From assembly GCF_009601025.1 (NCBI RefSeq), contig NZ_WIVE01000028.1, positions 1 to 52,996 on the forward strand: a DNA stretch of 52,996 nucleotides. Direction: 5' to 3'. This DNA is from Roseospira navarrensis. Its GTDB lineage: Bacteria > Pseudomonadota > Alphaproteobacteria > Rhodospirillales > Rhodospirillaceae. The notes under the pieces were generated by a model. That model saw only the letters and a list, made by a program, of their open reading frames with translations, searched no databases and had not been told where the DNA came from. This document shows positions 17,298 through 31,348 of the stretch, piece by piece. Made by a program: the position numbers and the translations under genes. The number at the start of each line of letters is the position of its first letter. Position 1 is the stretch's first letter.

Positions 17298-17513
17298 AGG
17301 GCGACGGGCTCAGGTTAACGGGATCGTACTTCCAGGTCTTTGCAGGGGTCGGAGACCTGCGCTCGAGGTCCTTCAGCCGCTTCGCGGCTTCAGGATGACA
17401 CCCTATAATTTCAGTGTGTCATCCCGAGTGAGCGAAGCGAGACGAGGGATCTCGAGAGGCCCGCTCCGACAGCCCGGAACAGTCCGTCGTGTTATCTCGA
17501 ACCCGTTGCCCTG
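17297..17513 (+). mobile_element. MITE-like element, 218-bp type, copy 1
   Basis: 217 bp. The left end is CAGGGCGACGGGCTCAGG and the right end, read inward, is CAGGGCAACGGGTTCGAG. It is flanked by GTGGGGAGGG (17287-17296) and GTCGGGAGGG (17514-17523), 9 of 10 identical. It contains a 95-bp palindromic core (17362-17456) bounded by CTCGAG. No reading frame of note. Confidence 0.85.
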
Positions 17514-17648
17514 GTCGGGAGGGGGGCAGGGCTTGACACGCGAATACAGAGAGCGAGCCAGGCCCGCGCGAAACCCCTCGCCGCCCTGAACCCTCCGGTC
17601 CCCGGAAATCCTTGATGACCCTGAAATACTGGGTCCGGCGATCGCCGA

Positions 17649-18470
17649 CTACCGCGACAGGATCATGGGCAGTGTCAGCCCCGGCAGGATCGACTTGGTC
17701 ACGCCGCCGCGCCGCAGGCGGGGCGTGTCATAGGCGCCGTGGGCGCCCATCGCCAGAACGTCCGCCGCCAGATCCGCCGCGCGCGACAGGATCAGTTCGC
17801 TCACCGGGATGTCGGTCGGCGCCTCGTGCTCGATCTGGGCCTTGATGCCGTGGCGGGCGAGCATGTCGCGGTGCGCCTCCCAGCGCCACTGCTGGGCGAC
17901 CGGATCGCGGCTGACGGCGAGCAGGGTGACCATCTCGCACTGGCCCAGGAACGGCAGCACGTCGGCGAGCGCACGGGCGCTGGCGGCATCCTCGTTCAGC
18001 GCGACGACGGCGCGCTTGGGCATGGAAAAGCTCTTGGTGATGTAGGGCAGCACCAGCACCGGCCGGCCGCCGCTGACGGCCACCTGCTCGATCACCTCGT
18101 TGGTGATGGTGTGCCCCGCGTCCTGCTGGCGCGGCTGGGAGATGAGCCCCACGTCGGTCGTCTGCAGGTTGGCCGCGAGCTGCACGCCGATCAGGGTGGC
18201 GTCGGCCCCGTGGATTCCGTGCCAGCCGCAGGCCAGCCCGCGTTCCTCGCAGGCGGCGCGGAAGGGCGCCTCGGCGGCGTCCACCTTGGCCAGGAAGTCC
18301 GACGAGACCTGACGGGTGTAGGGATGCCGCTCGGTGTGGTCCACCACCCCGTAGATGCCGAGAACGAACCCGGAGCCCGCATGGTCGCCGAGAATGGACC
18401 GGGCGATATCCAGCCGGGTGCGCCAGGCGTCGGTATCGTCCACATGAACCAGGATGGTGCGCGGCATCAT
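17649..18470 (-). CDS. Tandem-domain universal stress protein
   Basis: 273 residues with two UspA-like halves. The first opens PRTILVHVDD and the second PKRAVVALNED. The second ends with the nucleotide-binding glycine motif GAHGAYDTPRLRRGGVTKSIL and PMILSR. The first half has lost that glycine pattern (LISQPRQQDAGHT), as usual in UspE-like tandems. It is probably ATP-binding and stress-responsive. I took the ATG at 18470 because AGGGAGGACTTTTATCC precedes it; the 47-residue upstream extension is unlikely. Convergent with the OmpA-like gene. Confidence 0.85.
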   Translation of the reverse strand: MMPRTILVHVDDTDAWRTRLDIARSILGDHAGSGFVLGIYGVVDHTERHPYTRQVSSDFLAKVDAAEAPFRAACEERGLACGWHGIHGADATLIGVQLAANLQTTDVGLISQPRQQDAGHTITNEVIEQVAVSGGRPVLVLPYITKSFSMPKRAVVALNEDAASARALADVLPFLGQCEMVTLLAVSRDPVAQQWRWEAHRDMLARHGIKAQIEHEAPTDIPVSELILSRAADLAADVLAMGAHGAYDTPRLRRGGVTKSILPGLTLPMILSR

Positions 18471-18856
18471 GGATAAAAGTCCTCCCTGTTGCGCGGCCGC
18501 CCGGTTCGGCGCCCCGGAGGGCTCCCCGTGTCCGGCCGTCGTCTGTTCCGGCCGGGTTATAGCACCCTTGGCGGGCACCCGTAAGGGCGAACGCATGCCG
18601 CGCCAGGGCAATCGGGTGAAAGGGCGTCTGGTGTCAAGGACGCGGTGTCGGGCGGATTCGACCCCGCCCGTTTCCCGATAAGGAAGCGCGGCGGGGCGAA
18701 CCCGCCCGATGCGGTCCGGCAGTTCGCCAAAGGTGTGCTCACCCGATTGCCCTGCATGCCGCGCGGACTCTTGCCCTTGCGCCGGGATTGCCGGAGACTT
18801 TCCGGCCCGCCCGGGGGCGAAACCGGACGGACGGCTTGAGGGGAGGACGGACGCAT
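18471..18856. other. Intergenic stretch holding a 151-bp mobile element
   Basis: 386 bp between divergent genes. Apart from the element at 18604-18754 it contains the leaders and presumably promoters of both neighbours, which I could not pin down. Confidence 0.6.
18604..18754. mobile_element. 151-bp MITE-like element with perfect 10-bp target duplication
   Basis: Perfect 16-bp terminal inverted repeats, CAGGGCAATCGGGTGA (18604-18619) and its complement (18739-18754). The 10-bp direct repeat CATGCCGCGC flanks it on both sides (18594-18603 and 18755-18764). Internally it has a second imperfect inverted repeat of about 34 bp per arm centred near 18680. It has no coding capacity. Confidence 0.9.
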
Positions 18857-20197
18857 ATGGGACTGACGGGATTGATCGCGCGACGCCTGGAGCAGGGGGA
18901 CGGCCCGGTCCGGGTGGGGCTGGTGGGGGCCGGCAAGTTCGGGGCCATGTTCCTGGCCCAGGTGCCGACCAGCCCGGGCATTGCGGTGACGGCCATCGCG
19001 GACCTGGACCCGGCGCGGGTGCGGCGCACGCTGGAGGGTGTCGGCTGGCGGCCGGACCGGATCGAGGCGACCCGCATCCTGGATGACGCCGACACGGTGG
19101 TCTCGGCCGATGACGTGGATGTGGTGGTCGAGGCCACGGGCGATCCCTGGGCGGGCATTCATCATGCCCGCGCGGCCTATGCCGCCGGCAAGCATGTGGT
19201 GATGGTCAACGTCGAGGCCGACGTGCTGGCCGGTCCCCTGCTGGCGCGCGAGGCCCAGGCGGCCGGGGTGGTGCACTCGATGGCCTACGGCGATCAGCCG
19301 GCCCTGATCTGCGAGCTGGTGGACTGGGCGCGGGCCTGCGGCTTCGAGGTCACGGCCGCCGGCAAGGGGACCAAGTACCTGCCAGCCTATCACGATTCGA
19401 CGCCCGAGACGGTGTGGGACCACTACGGCATCAGCGGAGAACAGGCGGCCGCGGGCGGCATGAACCCGCGCATGTTCAATTCCTTCCTGGACGGCACCAA
19501 GTCGGCCATCGAGATGGCGGCGGTCGCCAACGCCACCGGGCTGGCCGCGCCGGTTCACGGCCTCGGGTTTCCGCCCAGCGGGGCCGACGACCTGCCCCGG
19601 ACCCTGCGCCCCCGGGCCATGGGCGGCCATCTGGACGGGCGTGGCATGGTCGAGGTGGTCTCGTCGCTGGAGCGCGATGGTCGCCCGGTGTTCCGCGATC
19701 TGCGCTGGGGTGTCTATGTCACCGTCGAGGCGCCGACGAACTACGCCGGGGCCTGTTTCCGGCAGTACGGCCTCGTCACCGATCCAAGCGGGCGGTTCGC
19801 GGCCATGTACAAGCCCTATCACCTGATCGGGATGGAACTGAACGTGTCCATTCTGTCGGCCGCGCTGCGGGGCGAGCCCACGGGCGCGCCGCGCGGATTT
19901 TCCGCCGATGTGGTGGCCGTGGCCAAGCGCGACCTGTCCCCGGGCGAGGTGCTGGACGGCGAGGGCGGATTCACCGTCTGGGGCCGCCTGACCACGGCCC
20001 GGCGCTCGCTGTCGGACCGGGCGCTGCCCATTGGCCTGGCGCACGGAGTGCGCCTGACCGAGCCCGTCCGCCGGGGCGAGGTGGTGCGCATCGGCGATGT
20101 GGACCTGGGCACGGCCCACACCGAGGCGCTGGCCCTGCGCCGCCGCCTGGAGGACGAGAGCCGCGCCGCCCTTGGCCTGGAGGCCGTCCCGGCGTGA
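18857..20197 (+). CDS. NAD(P)-dependent oxidoreductase with C-terminal SAF domain
   Basis: 446 residues. The N-terminal Rossmann fold has GLVGAGKFG (G24-G29) and an acidic strand end IADLDPARV, as in homoserine dehydrogenases. A catalytic middle contains VVEATGDPWAG, AAGKGTKYLPAYH and NSFLDGTKSAIEM. A SAF domain follows (RDLSPGEVLDGEGG onward), the antifreeze/sialic-acid-synthase-like fold also seen in FlgA. Such fusions are often mis-annotated as FlgA or homoserine dehydrogenase; several act in sugar-acid catabolism. The substrate is unknown. ATG 18857 follows GGGAGGACGG. Monocistronic. Confidence 0.8.
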   Translation: MGLTGLIARRLEQGDGPVRVGLVGAGKFGAMFLAQVPTSPGIAVTAIADLDPARVRRTLEGVGWRPDRIEATRILDDADTVVSADDVDVVVEATGDPWAGIHHARAAYAAGKHVVMVNVEADVLAGPLLAREAQAAGVVHSMAYGDQPALICELVDWARACGFEVTAAGKGTKYLPAYHDSTPETVWDHYGISGEQAAAGGMNPRMFNSFLDGTKSAIEMAAVANATGLAAPVHGLGFPPSGADDLPRTLRPRAMGGHLDGRGMVEVVSSLERDGRPVFRDLRWGVYVTVEAPTNYAGACFRQYGLVTDPSGRFAAMYKPYHLIGMELNVSILSAALRGEPTGAPRGFSADVVAVAKRDLSPGEVLDGEGGFTVWGRLTTARRSLSDRALPIGLAHGVRLTEPVRRGEVVRIGDVDLGTAHTEALALRRRLEDESRAALGLEAVPA

Positions 20198-20341
20198 TGG
20201 CGGCGGGACGACGCAATCGGATCATGGATCCTGTTTCGCCCGCCGTGCGTGAATTCACCCGGGTTACACCGCGCGGCCTATGACGTGATTTCATAGGCCG
20301 GACGGCCGGTGCGACTGCACCGGCGCCGCGAAGCGGCGTAG

Positions 20342-20373
20342 GGCATTTGTCCTGACGAGTCAGGACAAATGCC
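20342..20373 (-). terminator. 14-bp hairpin with CTCG loop, 8 nt after the aldo/keto reductase stop
   Basis: GGCATTTGTCCTGA (20342-20355), loop cgag, TCAGGACAAATGCC (20360-20373), a perfect stem. It may serve both convergent genes. Same stem length, loop and distance to the stop codon as the hairpin at 7782-7813. Confidence 0.6.
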
Positions 20374-20381
20374 GGCCCGTA

Positions 20382-21428
20382 TTACGGGCAAGGGTAGGTG
20401 AACTCGGCGTGGATGGCCTCGATGCCCTCCAGAACCGACTCCGGCAGGGTCACGGTGATGCTGTCGATGTTGCGGGCGAGCTGCTCCAGCGTGGTGGCGC
20501 CGATGATGTTGCTGGCGACGAACGGGCGGCTGTTCACGTAGGCCAGTGCCATGTGCGCCGGGTCCAGGCCGTGGTCGCGCGCCAGGGCGACATAGCGTTC
20601 GGTCGCCGCCACGCCGCGCGGCTTCAGGTACCGCCCGAAGATGTCGCCGAACTGGGTGAGGCGCGCGCCCTCGGGCTGGGCGCCGCCCAGGTACTTGCCC
20701 GACAACGTGCCCATGGCGAGCGGCGAGTAGGCGCACAGGGGCACCTCTTCGCGGATGGCGGCCTCGGCCAGCCCGACCTCGAAGCCCCGGTTCAACAGGT
20801 TGTAGGGGTTCTGGATGCAGGCGGGGCGCGGCAGGCCCTGCGTCTCCGCCAGCCCGACCGTGTGCATCAGGCCCCAGGCGGTCTCGTTGGACAGCGCCAC
20901 GTGCCGGATGGACCCGGCCCGGACCAGCTCCTGCAGCACCTGCATGGTTTCGGCCAGGGCGATGGCATTGGCGTCCCGCTCCGGATCCGGTTCATAGCCC
21001 AGTCGGCCGAAGTAGTTCGCGCCGCGCTCCGGCCAGTGCAGGTAATACAGGTCGATGTAGTCCGTCCGCAGGCGGCGCAGCGAGTCCTCGACGGCCTGCC
21101 GGATGTTGGTGCGGTCCAGGCGCACGCTGCCGTCGCGGAAATGGGTCATGCGGCCGGGGCCGACCACCTTGCTGGCCAGAATCACCTTGTCGCGGGTGCC
21201 CCGGTCGCGGAACCAGGTGCCGATGTACTCTTCCGTCCGGCCCTGCGTTTCCGGGCGCGGCGGAACGGGGTACAGTTCGGCCGTGTCGAAGAAGTCCACG
21301 CCCCGGTCCAGGGCCAGGTCCATCTGGGCGTGGGCGTCGGCCTCGGTGTTCTGCTGGCCCCAGGTCATGGTGCCGAGACAGATGGCGCTGACGGACAGGC
21401 CGGAGCGGCCCAGGGAACGATGCTGCAT
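20382..21428 (-). CDS. Aldo/keto reductase (Tas-like)
   Basis: 348-residue NADPH-dependent (beta/alpha)8 reductase. The catalytic tetrad is visible: D48 and Y53 in FFDTAELY, K87 in ILASKV and H131 in LYYLHWPER. The cofactor region near the C-terminus reads NIIGATTLEQLARNID. Length and motifs fit the Tas/YghZ group that reduces small aldehydes and ketones. The physiological substrate is unknown. The ATG at 21428 matches the family start QHRSLGRSGLSVS; a 31-residue upstream extension is not credible. Divergent from the GIY-YIG gene, 49 bp apart. Confidence 0.92.
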   Translation of the reverse strand: MQHRSLGRSGLSVSAICLGTMTWGQQNTEADAHAQMDLALDRGVDFFDTAELYPVPPRPETQGRTEEYIGTWFRDRGTRDKVILASKVVGPGRMTHFRDGSVRLDRTNIRQAVEDSLRRLRTDYIDLYYLHWPERGANYFGRLGYEPDPERDANAIALAETMQVLQELVRAGSIRHVALSNETAWGLMHTVGLAETQGLPRPACIQNPYNLLNRGFEVGLAEAAIREEVPLCAYSPLAMGTLSGKYLGGAQPEGARLTQFGDIFGRYLKPRGVAATERYVALARDHGLDPAHMALAYVNSRPFVASNIIGATTLEQLARNIDSITVTLPESVLEGIEAIHAEFTYPCP

Positions 21429-21477
21429 GGGGAAGAGTCCTCGCGATCGGAAAGACGGCGCGGCCGCACGGAACCGC

Positions 21478-22002
21478 GTGCGCGCGAACGGGACCTTGCC
21501 GCCTGAGCCCGGCGCGGACAAGCCCCTTGACGGTCCCGCCGGGCTCCGCGCCCTGGCCGGAGACTGGGTGGCGGCCGGGGACGCGTCGGCGATCGAGGCT
21601 CTGCCGACCGCGCCCGGGGCCTATCTGCTGGTGCTCCGGGTGCCGGACCCGGTGGCGCCGCCGCCGCGTTTTGTCGCGCGGGCGCGGGCGGATCTGCCGC
21701 CGGGCTGGCTGGTCTACGCCGGCAGCGCGCGGGGTCCGGGCGGGCTGCGGGCGCGCCTGCGTCGGCACCTGCGTCCGGACAAGGCCCGCCGCTGGCACGT
21801 GGACTGGCTGACCACCGCCCCCGGCGTCCGGGTCTGGGCGGGCCCGGTGCCGGGCGGGGACGAATGCGCCCTGATGGCGTCGGTGCTGGCATTGCCCGGA
21901 GCGACCGTCCCGGTCCCCGGGTTCGGCAGCAGCGACTGCCCGCGCTGTCCCGCCCATCTGGCGGCGCTGCCGGAGAGGGCTGGCCCCGACGCCCCCCGGT
22001 GA
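21478..22002 (+). CDS. GIY-YIG nuclease superfamily protein (DUF123)
   Basis: About 174 residues. The DUF123 signature is present: GAYLLVLRV, GWLVYAGSARGPGGLRARLRRHLR (the GIY-YIG-like strand and following arginines), HVDWLTTAP, a glutamate in GGDECALM, and the zinc-like CPRC near the end with GFGSSDCP. DUF123 proteins resemble a reduced GIY-YIG endonuclease; activity is unproven. The GTG at 21478 avoids overlap with the divergent reductase; an ATG at 21427 is the alternative and would overlap its start codon. Ends 83 bp before bamD. Confidence 0.78.
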   Translation: MRANGTLPPEPGADKPLDGPAGLRALAGDWVAAGDASAIEALPTAPGAYLLVLRVPDPVAPPPRFVARARADLPPGWLVYAGSARGPGGLRARLRRHLRPDKARRWHVDWLTTAPGVRVWAGPVPGGDECALMASVLALPGATVPVPGFGSSDCPRCPAHLAALPERAGPDAPR

Positions 22003-22026
22003 CAGCCGGCCCGGCCATGGTATAGT
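21999..22026 (+). promoter_or_regulatory. Probable sigma70 promoter of bamD
   Basis: GTGACA (21999-22004), 16-bp spacer, TATAGT (22021-22026), each one base off consensus, 60 bp before the bamD ATG. Confidence 0.45.
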
Positions 22027-22085
22027 GCGGCCCGGCGCCTGACATCGCCCCCCACGCCGCCGCCCCCGTTTCCGCCGACCAGAGG

Positions 22086-22988
22086 ATGTCCGTCCCGGCC
22101 ATGATGCTTCGTCTCAGTCCCCGGCCTGCCCCGTCTTCCGGACGCCGGCGTCCGCCGTCCCGCGTCCGGGCGCGGGCGACCCTTCGCCTCCTGGCCGCCC
22201 TGGTGCTGGTTTCGGGCCTGGGCGCCGGGCTCGCCGCCTGCGGCGGGCCGGAAGAGAAACCCTACATCGAGCGGCCGGTGGAACAGATCTACAACGAGGC
22301 CGTCAGCCTGCTGGAAGCCGGCGAGTACGAGGACGCCGCCGACGCCTTCAACGAGGTGGAGCGCCAGCACCCCTATTCGGTCTGGGCGACCAAGGCCCAG
22401 CTCATGGCGGCCTACAGCTACTACGAGGACAACGAATACGACGACGCGATCGTCGCGCTGGAGCGCTTCATCCAGCTCCACCCGGGCAACCGCGATATTC
22501 CGTATGCGTATTATCTCAAGGGTTTGAGCTATTACGAGCAGATCGCGGACGTGCGCCGGGATCAGGAGATCACGGGTCTCGCCCTGGATAGCCTGCGCGA
22601 GGTCGCCAACCGCTTCCCCAACACCAAGTACGCCCGCGACGCCCGCTTCAAGATCGATCTGGCCCGCGACCACATGGCCGGCAAGGAAATGAGCGTCGGC
22701 CGCTTCTATCTGGACGAGAAGCACTATCTGGCGGCGGTGAACCGCTTCAAGCGGGTGGTCGAGAGCTACGAGCAGACCACGCACGTGCCGGAGGCCCTGT
22801 ACCGGATCGCCGAGATCAACATGATCCTGGGTCTGGAGGAGGAAGCGAAAAAGGTGGCCTCTGTGCTGGGCTACAACTATCCGGGCAGTGACTGGTACGT
22901 GGACGCCTATGAACTCGCGACCGGCGAGCGGATCGGCAATCCGGACGAGGACACCGCCTGGTACGAAAGCCTGTACGACTGGCTATAA
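22086..22988 (+). CDS. bamD: Outer-membrane assembly lipoprotein BamD
   Basis: 300 residues. A lipoprotein signal ends in the lipobox LAAC (C52), followed by CGGPEEKPYIERPVEQIYNEA, the start of five TPR-like repeats (ALLEAGEYEDAADAFNEVERQHPYS, DNEYDDAIVALERFIQLHPGN and so on). It is the essential BamA partner for inserting beta-barrel proteins. The ATG at 22086 touches an AGAGG; ATGs at 22101 and 22104 are alternatives that shorten a rather long basic leader. Upstream of recN as in most alphaproteobacteria, where lpxC usually precedes it but here does not. Confidence 0.95.
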   Translation: MSVPAMMLRLSPRPAPSSGRRRPPSRVRARATLRLLAALVLVSGLGAGLAACGGPEEKPYIERPVEQIYNEAVSLLEAGEYEDAADAFNEVERQHPYSVWATKAQLMAAYSYYEDNEYDDAIVALERFIQLHPGNRDIPYAYYLKGLSYYEQIADVRRDQEITGLALDSLREVANRFPNTKYARDARFKIDLARDHMAGKEMSVGRFYLDEKHYLAAVNRFKRVVESYEQTTHVPEALYRIAEINMILGLEEEAKKVASVLGYNYPGSDWYVDAYELATGERIGNPDEDTAWYESLYDWL

Positions 22989-23098
22989 TCTTTGTCGGCT
23001 GAGAGGCGGACGCGTCAACGTCCGTGCCTCCGCCGCTTCGCGGCGCGGGATAACCCCGCCGGCCCTTCTGATTGACCCCTTCCACCGGACCCGCCGTC

Positions 23099-28141
<5,043 letters not shown>

Positions 28142-28150
28142 GGGGTCTGG

Positions 28151-30400
28151 TTATCCCTTCAGGCGCAGGGGCAAGGACCGCAGCCGCGTGCCGGTGGCGG
28201 CGAAGACGGCGTTGGCCACGGCGGGCGCGACCGGCGGCAGCGCCGGTTCGCCGATCCCGGTCGGCGCGGCGGTCGAGGGGAGGATATGGACCTCGATGTC
28301 GGGCACCGCCGCCATGCGCAGCACTTCGAAGTTGTGGAAGTTGGACTGCTCCACGGCCCCCGTGTCGTCCATTGTGATGCGCCCGCGCAGCGCGGCCGAC
28401 AGGCCGAAAACGATGGCGCCCTCCACCTGGGCGCGGATCACACTCGGGTTCACCGGCAGGCCGCAGTGGACGGCGCAGACGACGCGGTCCACCACGATGG
28501 TGGAGTCCTTCACCGTGACCTCGGCCACCTGCGCGACGCTGGTGCCCCGGCTGCGGTGGACAGCCAGACCGCGCCCGCGCCCCGGGGCGAGGGGGGCGGC
28601 CCAGCCGGCCTTGTCCGCGACCAGCAGCAGCACGTTCAGCATGTCCGGATGGGCGTCCCGCAGCAGGTCCAGCCGCAGCGCCAGCGGGTCGGTCCCGGCG
28701 GCGTGAGCCAATTCGTCCACGAAGCTTTCGGTGGCAAACGCGGTGTGGGAATGCCCGCCCGCGCGCCACCACAGCACCGGCACGCCGGTTTCTGGCATGT
28801 GCAGGTCAAGGTACATGTTCGGCACGGCGTACGGGAGGTCGGCGACCCCCTCGACACAGGTCGGGTCGATGCCGTCACCCATCAGCGGCCCTTCGAACAC
28901 GGTCCCTTTCAGGATCGACTGACACACCACGCGGTGTCGCCAGGCGGTCGGACGCCCGTTGGCATCCACGGCGCCCGACACCGTATGCAACGCCATCGGT
29001 CGATACCATCCGCCGCGAATCTCGTCCTCCCGGGTCCAGACCAGTTGGACCGGCGCGCCGATGCCCTGTTCGGCCAGCGCGCGGGCGATGGCCGCCACAT
29101 CGCGGGCGCATCCGCCGTCGGGGCGCGCCCGCAGGCCGAAACTGCCGCCGGCGAAGGTCGGGTGCAGCGTGACCCGGGCCGGATCCACGCGGGCGGCTTC
29201 GGCGACGGCGAGCACGTCGGTGGTGGGGGTCTGCGAGGCGGTCCAGATCTCGATGCCGGAATCGGTCAGGTGCGCGACCGCGCTCGGCGTTTCCATCGGG
29301 GCATGGGCCTGATAGGGCACGTCATAGGTGGCCTCGATGGCGACGGAGTCGGGCTTTGTCAGGGCTGCGGCGGCATCACCCTGGTTGCGGACGACCGTGC
29401 CGGGGGTCTTGGCCTGCTCGCGGTAGCGCTCCAGGATGGCGTCGGTCCCGGTCGTGACCGTGGCCGAGTCGTCCCACTCCACGGCAAGGACGGCCAGCGC
29501 CCGGGCGGTCTGCCACGGCATCTCGGCGACGACCGCCAGACCGGCGCCGGCGGGCAGCGGGGTGACGGCTTTCACGCCGGGGACGGCCAAAGCCGCTTCG
29601 GTGTTGACGCTCTTCACGGTCGCGCCGAAGCGGGGCGGGCGACGGATACGGGCCACCAGCATTCCGGGCAACCGGATGTCGCTGGCGTAGAGGGCGCTGC
29701 CGTCGATCTTGGCGGCCGCATCCGGCCGATGCAGATCGACGCGGCCAATCAGGCGGAAGGTCGCGGGGTCCTTGAGGGGCACCGTGTCCGGGTCGGGGAC
29801 GGGCAGGGCGGCGGCGGCGGCGGCCATCTCGCCGTACCCGGCCGAGCGGTCGCCGGCCGCGTGCCGGAGCCTGCCGTCGGTGGTCTCGATCTCGTCGGGC
29901 GGCACGTCCCAGGCCTCGGCCGCCGCGCGCACCAGCATGGCCCGGGCGACCGCTCCGGCCCTGCGCATCTGCTCGAAGGCGTTGGCGAGCGAGGTGCTGG
30001 CGCCGGTGCCCTGGAGCGGGCCCCAGTACAGATTGTTGTACAGGGCCGCATCGGCCGGCGCGGGCGCGGGATGCACACTGTCCCAGGGGGCGTCCAGTTC
30101 CTCGGCGACCAGAGCGCACAGTCCGGTGTAGACCCCCTGGCCCATCTCCAGGTGTTTGCAGATGACCGTGACGCGCCCATCCCGGGCCAGCCGCACGAAG
30201 GCGTTGGGGGCCAGGTCCGCCGATCCGGCGTCCGTGGTGTTGTCTCCGTCGGCGGCGGCCGCCGGCTCGCTGCCGGGCAGGACAAGCCCCAGGGTCAGGC
30301 CGGCCCCCGTGCCCATCATCACCCGCAGGAGGGTGCGTCGGCTCGGGGCGTCAGGGGCGGGTGTGCGGTCGGGACGAGGGCGATGGTTGGTCATGGTCAT
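28151..30400 (-). CDS. Molybdenum hydroxylase large subunit (isoquinoline 1-oxidoreductase / CoxL-like, IorB group)
   Basis: 749 residues. A Tat signal ([12 protein letters not shown]21-R22) precedes a hydrophobic stretch, so it is exported folded, as in IorB-type enzymes. Molybdopterin-cytosine-dinucleotide regions are seen at [45 protein letters not shown] and [18 protein letters not shown], the last holding the catalytic Glu of the GxGE motif. It oxidises an N-heterocycle or aldehyde using water as oxygen source; the true substrate is not readable. 4 nt after the small subunit. Start ATG 30400 is preceded by GGGGTGACGCC. Confidence 0.9.
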   Translation of the reverse strand: MTMTNHRPRPDRTPAPDAPSRRTLLRVMMGTGAGLTLGLVLPGSEPAAAADGDNTTDAGSADLAPNAFVRLARDGRVTVICKHLEMGQGVYTGLCALVAEELDAPWDSVHPAPAPADAALYNNLYWGPLQGTGASTSLANAFEQMRRAGAVARAMLVRAAAEAWDVPPDEIETTDGRLRHAAGDRSAGYGEMAAAAAALPVPDPDTVPLKDPATFRLIGRVDLHRPDAAAKIDGSALYASDIRLPGMLVARIRRPPRFGATVKSVNTEAALAVPGVKAVTPLPAGAGLAVVAEMPWQTARALAVLAVEWDDSATVTTGTDAILERYREQAKTPGTVVRNQGDAAAALTKPDSVAIEATYDVPYQAHAPMETPSAVAHLTDSGIEIWTASQTPTTDVLAVAEAARVDPARVTLHPTFAGGSFGLRARPDGGCARDVAAIARALAEQGIGAPVQLVWTREDEIRGGWYRPMALHTVSGAVDANGRPTAWRHRVVCQSILKGTVFEGPLMGDGIDPTCVEGVADLPYAVPNMYLDLHMPETGVPVLWWRAGGHSHTAFATESFVDELAHAAGTDPLALRLDLLRDAHPDMLNVLLLVADKAGWAAPLAPGRGRGLAVHRSRGTSVAQVAEVTVKDSTIVVDRVVCAVHCGLPVNPSVIRAQVEGAIVFGLSAALRGRITMDDTGAVEQSNFHNFEVLRMAAVPDIEVHILPSTAAPTGIGEPALPPVAPAVANAVFAATGTRLRSLPLRLKG

Positions 30401-30404
30401 GGCG

Positions 30405-30875
30405 TCACCCCTTCGCCGGGTCGGACAGGGACGTGGCCGCCGTCCGGATCGCGGCGTGGATGCGGCCATAGGTGCCGCAGCGACACAGGTTGCCGTTCAT
30501 CGCCGTCCGGATGGCCGCGTCATCGGGGTCGGGGGTCTCCGCCAGAAGGGCGGCGGCCCGCATGATCTGCCCCGGCTGGCAATGGCCGCACTCGGTTGCG
30601 TCATGCGTCAGCCAGGCCGCCTTCAGCGCGTCCCCGATGGGACCGGACAGGCCCTCGATGGTCGTGATCTCGGCATCCCCCAGATCACCGACATAGGCCT
30701 GGCAGGCCTGCACCGCGTCGCCGTTGACGAGAACCGTACAGGCCCCGCATTGCGCGATGCCGCAGCCGTACTTGGTGCCGGTCAGGTTCAGGACATCCCG
30801 CAGGGCGGACAGCAGGGAGGTGTCAGGGGCCACGTCGATCGACTTCGACGAGCCGTTGACTGTCAGGCGCGCCAT
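30405..30875 (-). CDS. Molybdenum hydroxylase small subunit, 2x[2Fe-2S]
   Basis: 156 residues. A plant-type ferredoxin cluster uses C38, C43, C46 and C58 (YGCGIAQCGACTVLVNG, VQAC). A second helical cluster uses C96, C99, C131 and C133 (ECGHCQPGQI, NLCRCGTY). It passes electrons from the molybdenum centre of its partner. First gene of a small-large-transporter operon; no cytochrome or XdhC/MocA maturation gene is visible nearby. Confidence 0.95.
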   Translation of the reverse strand: MARLTVNGSSKSIDVAPDTSLLSALRDVLNLTGTKYGCGIAQCGACTVLVNGDAVQACQAYVGDLGDAEITTIEGLSGPIGDALKAAWLTHDATECGHCQPGQIMRAAALLAETPDPDDAAIRTAMNGNLCRCGTYGRIHAAIRTAATSLSDPAKG

Positions 30876-31348
30876 GCGGACTCCGTCTTCATTTCAGGAT
30901 CACGATCGTTACACGAGTTCGTCGTCCGATCCCGGCCCCGTGTGCCGTGGTGGGACGGGTGCATCATGGGCACACATAGGACATCCCGCCGGTGGCGGAA
31001 AGAGGGCGCGTCGGCGGCGCAAGCGGACGCCGACGCCAGGGTAACGGGCTCAGGGTCACGGCCTTGCTCTTCCAGGTCTTTGTAGGGGGGCGGAGACCTG
31101 CTTTCGGGGTCCTTCAGCCGCTTCGCGGCTTCAGGATGACATCTTATGGTTTTCGTATGTCATCCCGAGTGAGCGAAGCGAGACGAGGGATCTCGAGAGG
31201 CCTGCTCCGACAGCGCGGACCGTGCCGTCATGTTAACTCGAGCCCGTTGCCGTGATGCGGACGCGCGCGGCCTTGACCGCCATGAGGTGGGGACCGCACT
31301 ATTGGGCGCGATTTGGGCGGAAACAATGATGGGGGCCATAAGGGCGCG
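30876..31348. other. Intergenic stretch with a mobile element
   Basis: 473 bp between divergent genes. 31037-31254 is a 218-bp CAGGG element. The remaining 160 bp on the left should carry the hydroxylase promoter (AT-richer at 30885-30915) and the last 95 bp lead into the SH3 gene. Confidence 0.6.
31037..31254 (+). mobile_element. MITE-like element, 218-bp type, copy 2
   Basis: 218 bp, same orientation as copy 1 and visibly homologous throughout. Ends are CAGGGTAACGGGCTCAGG and, inward from the right, CACGGCAACGGGCTCGAG. Flanks are ACGCCGACGC (31027-31036) and ATGCGGACGC (31255-31264), 8 of 10 identical, so this copy looks oldest. Core palindrome at 31103-31197. Confidence 0.8.

Larger units (their letters stand above)
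17057..17648. other. Repeat-filled intergenic stretch
   Basis: 592 bp between the OmpA-like gene and the convergent stress-protein gene. It holds a G/C palindrome complex (17202-17297) and a 217-bp CAGGG element (17297-17513). No gene is credible here. Confidence 0.7.
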
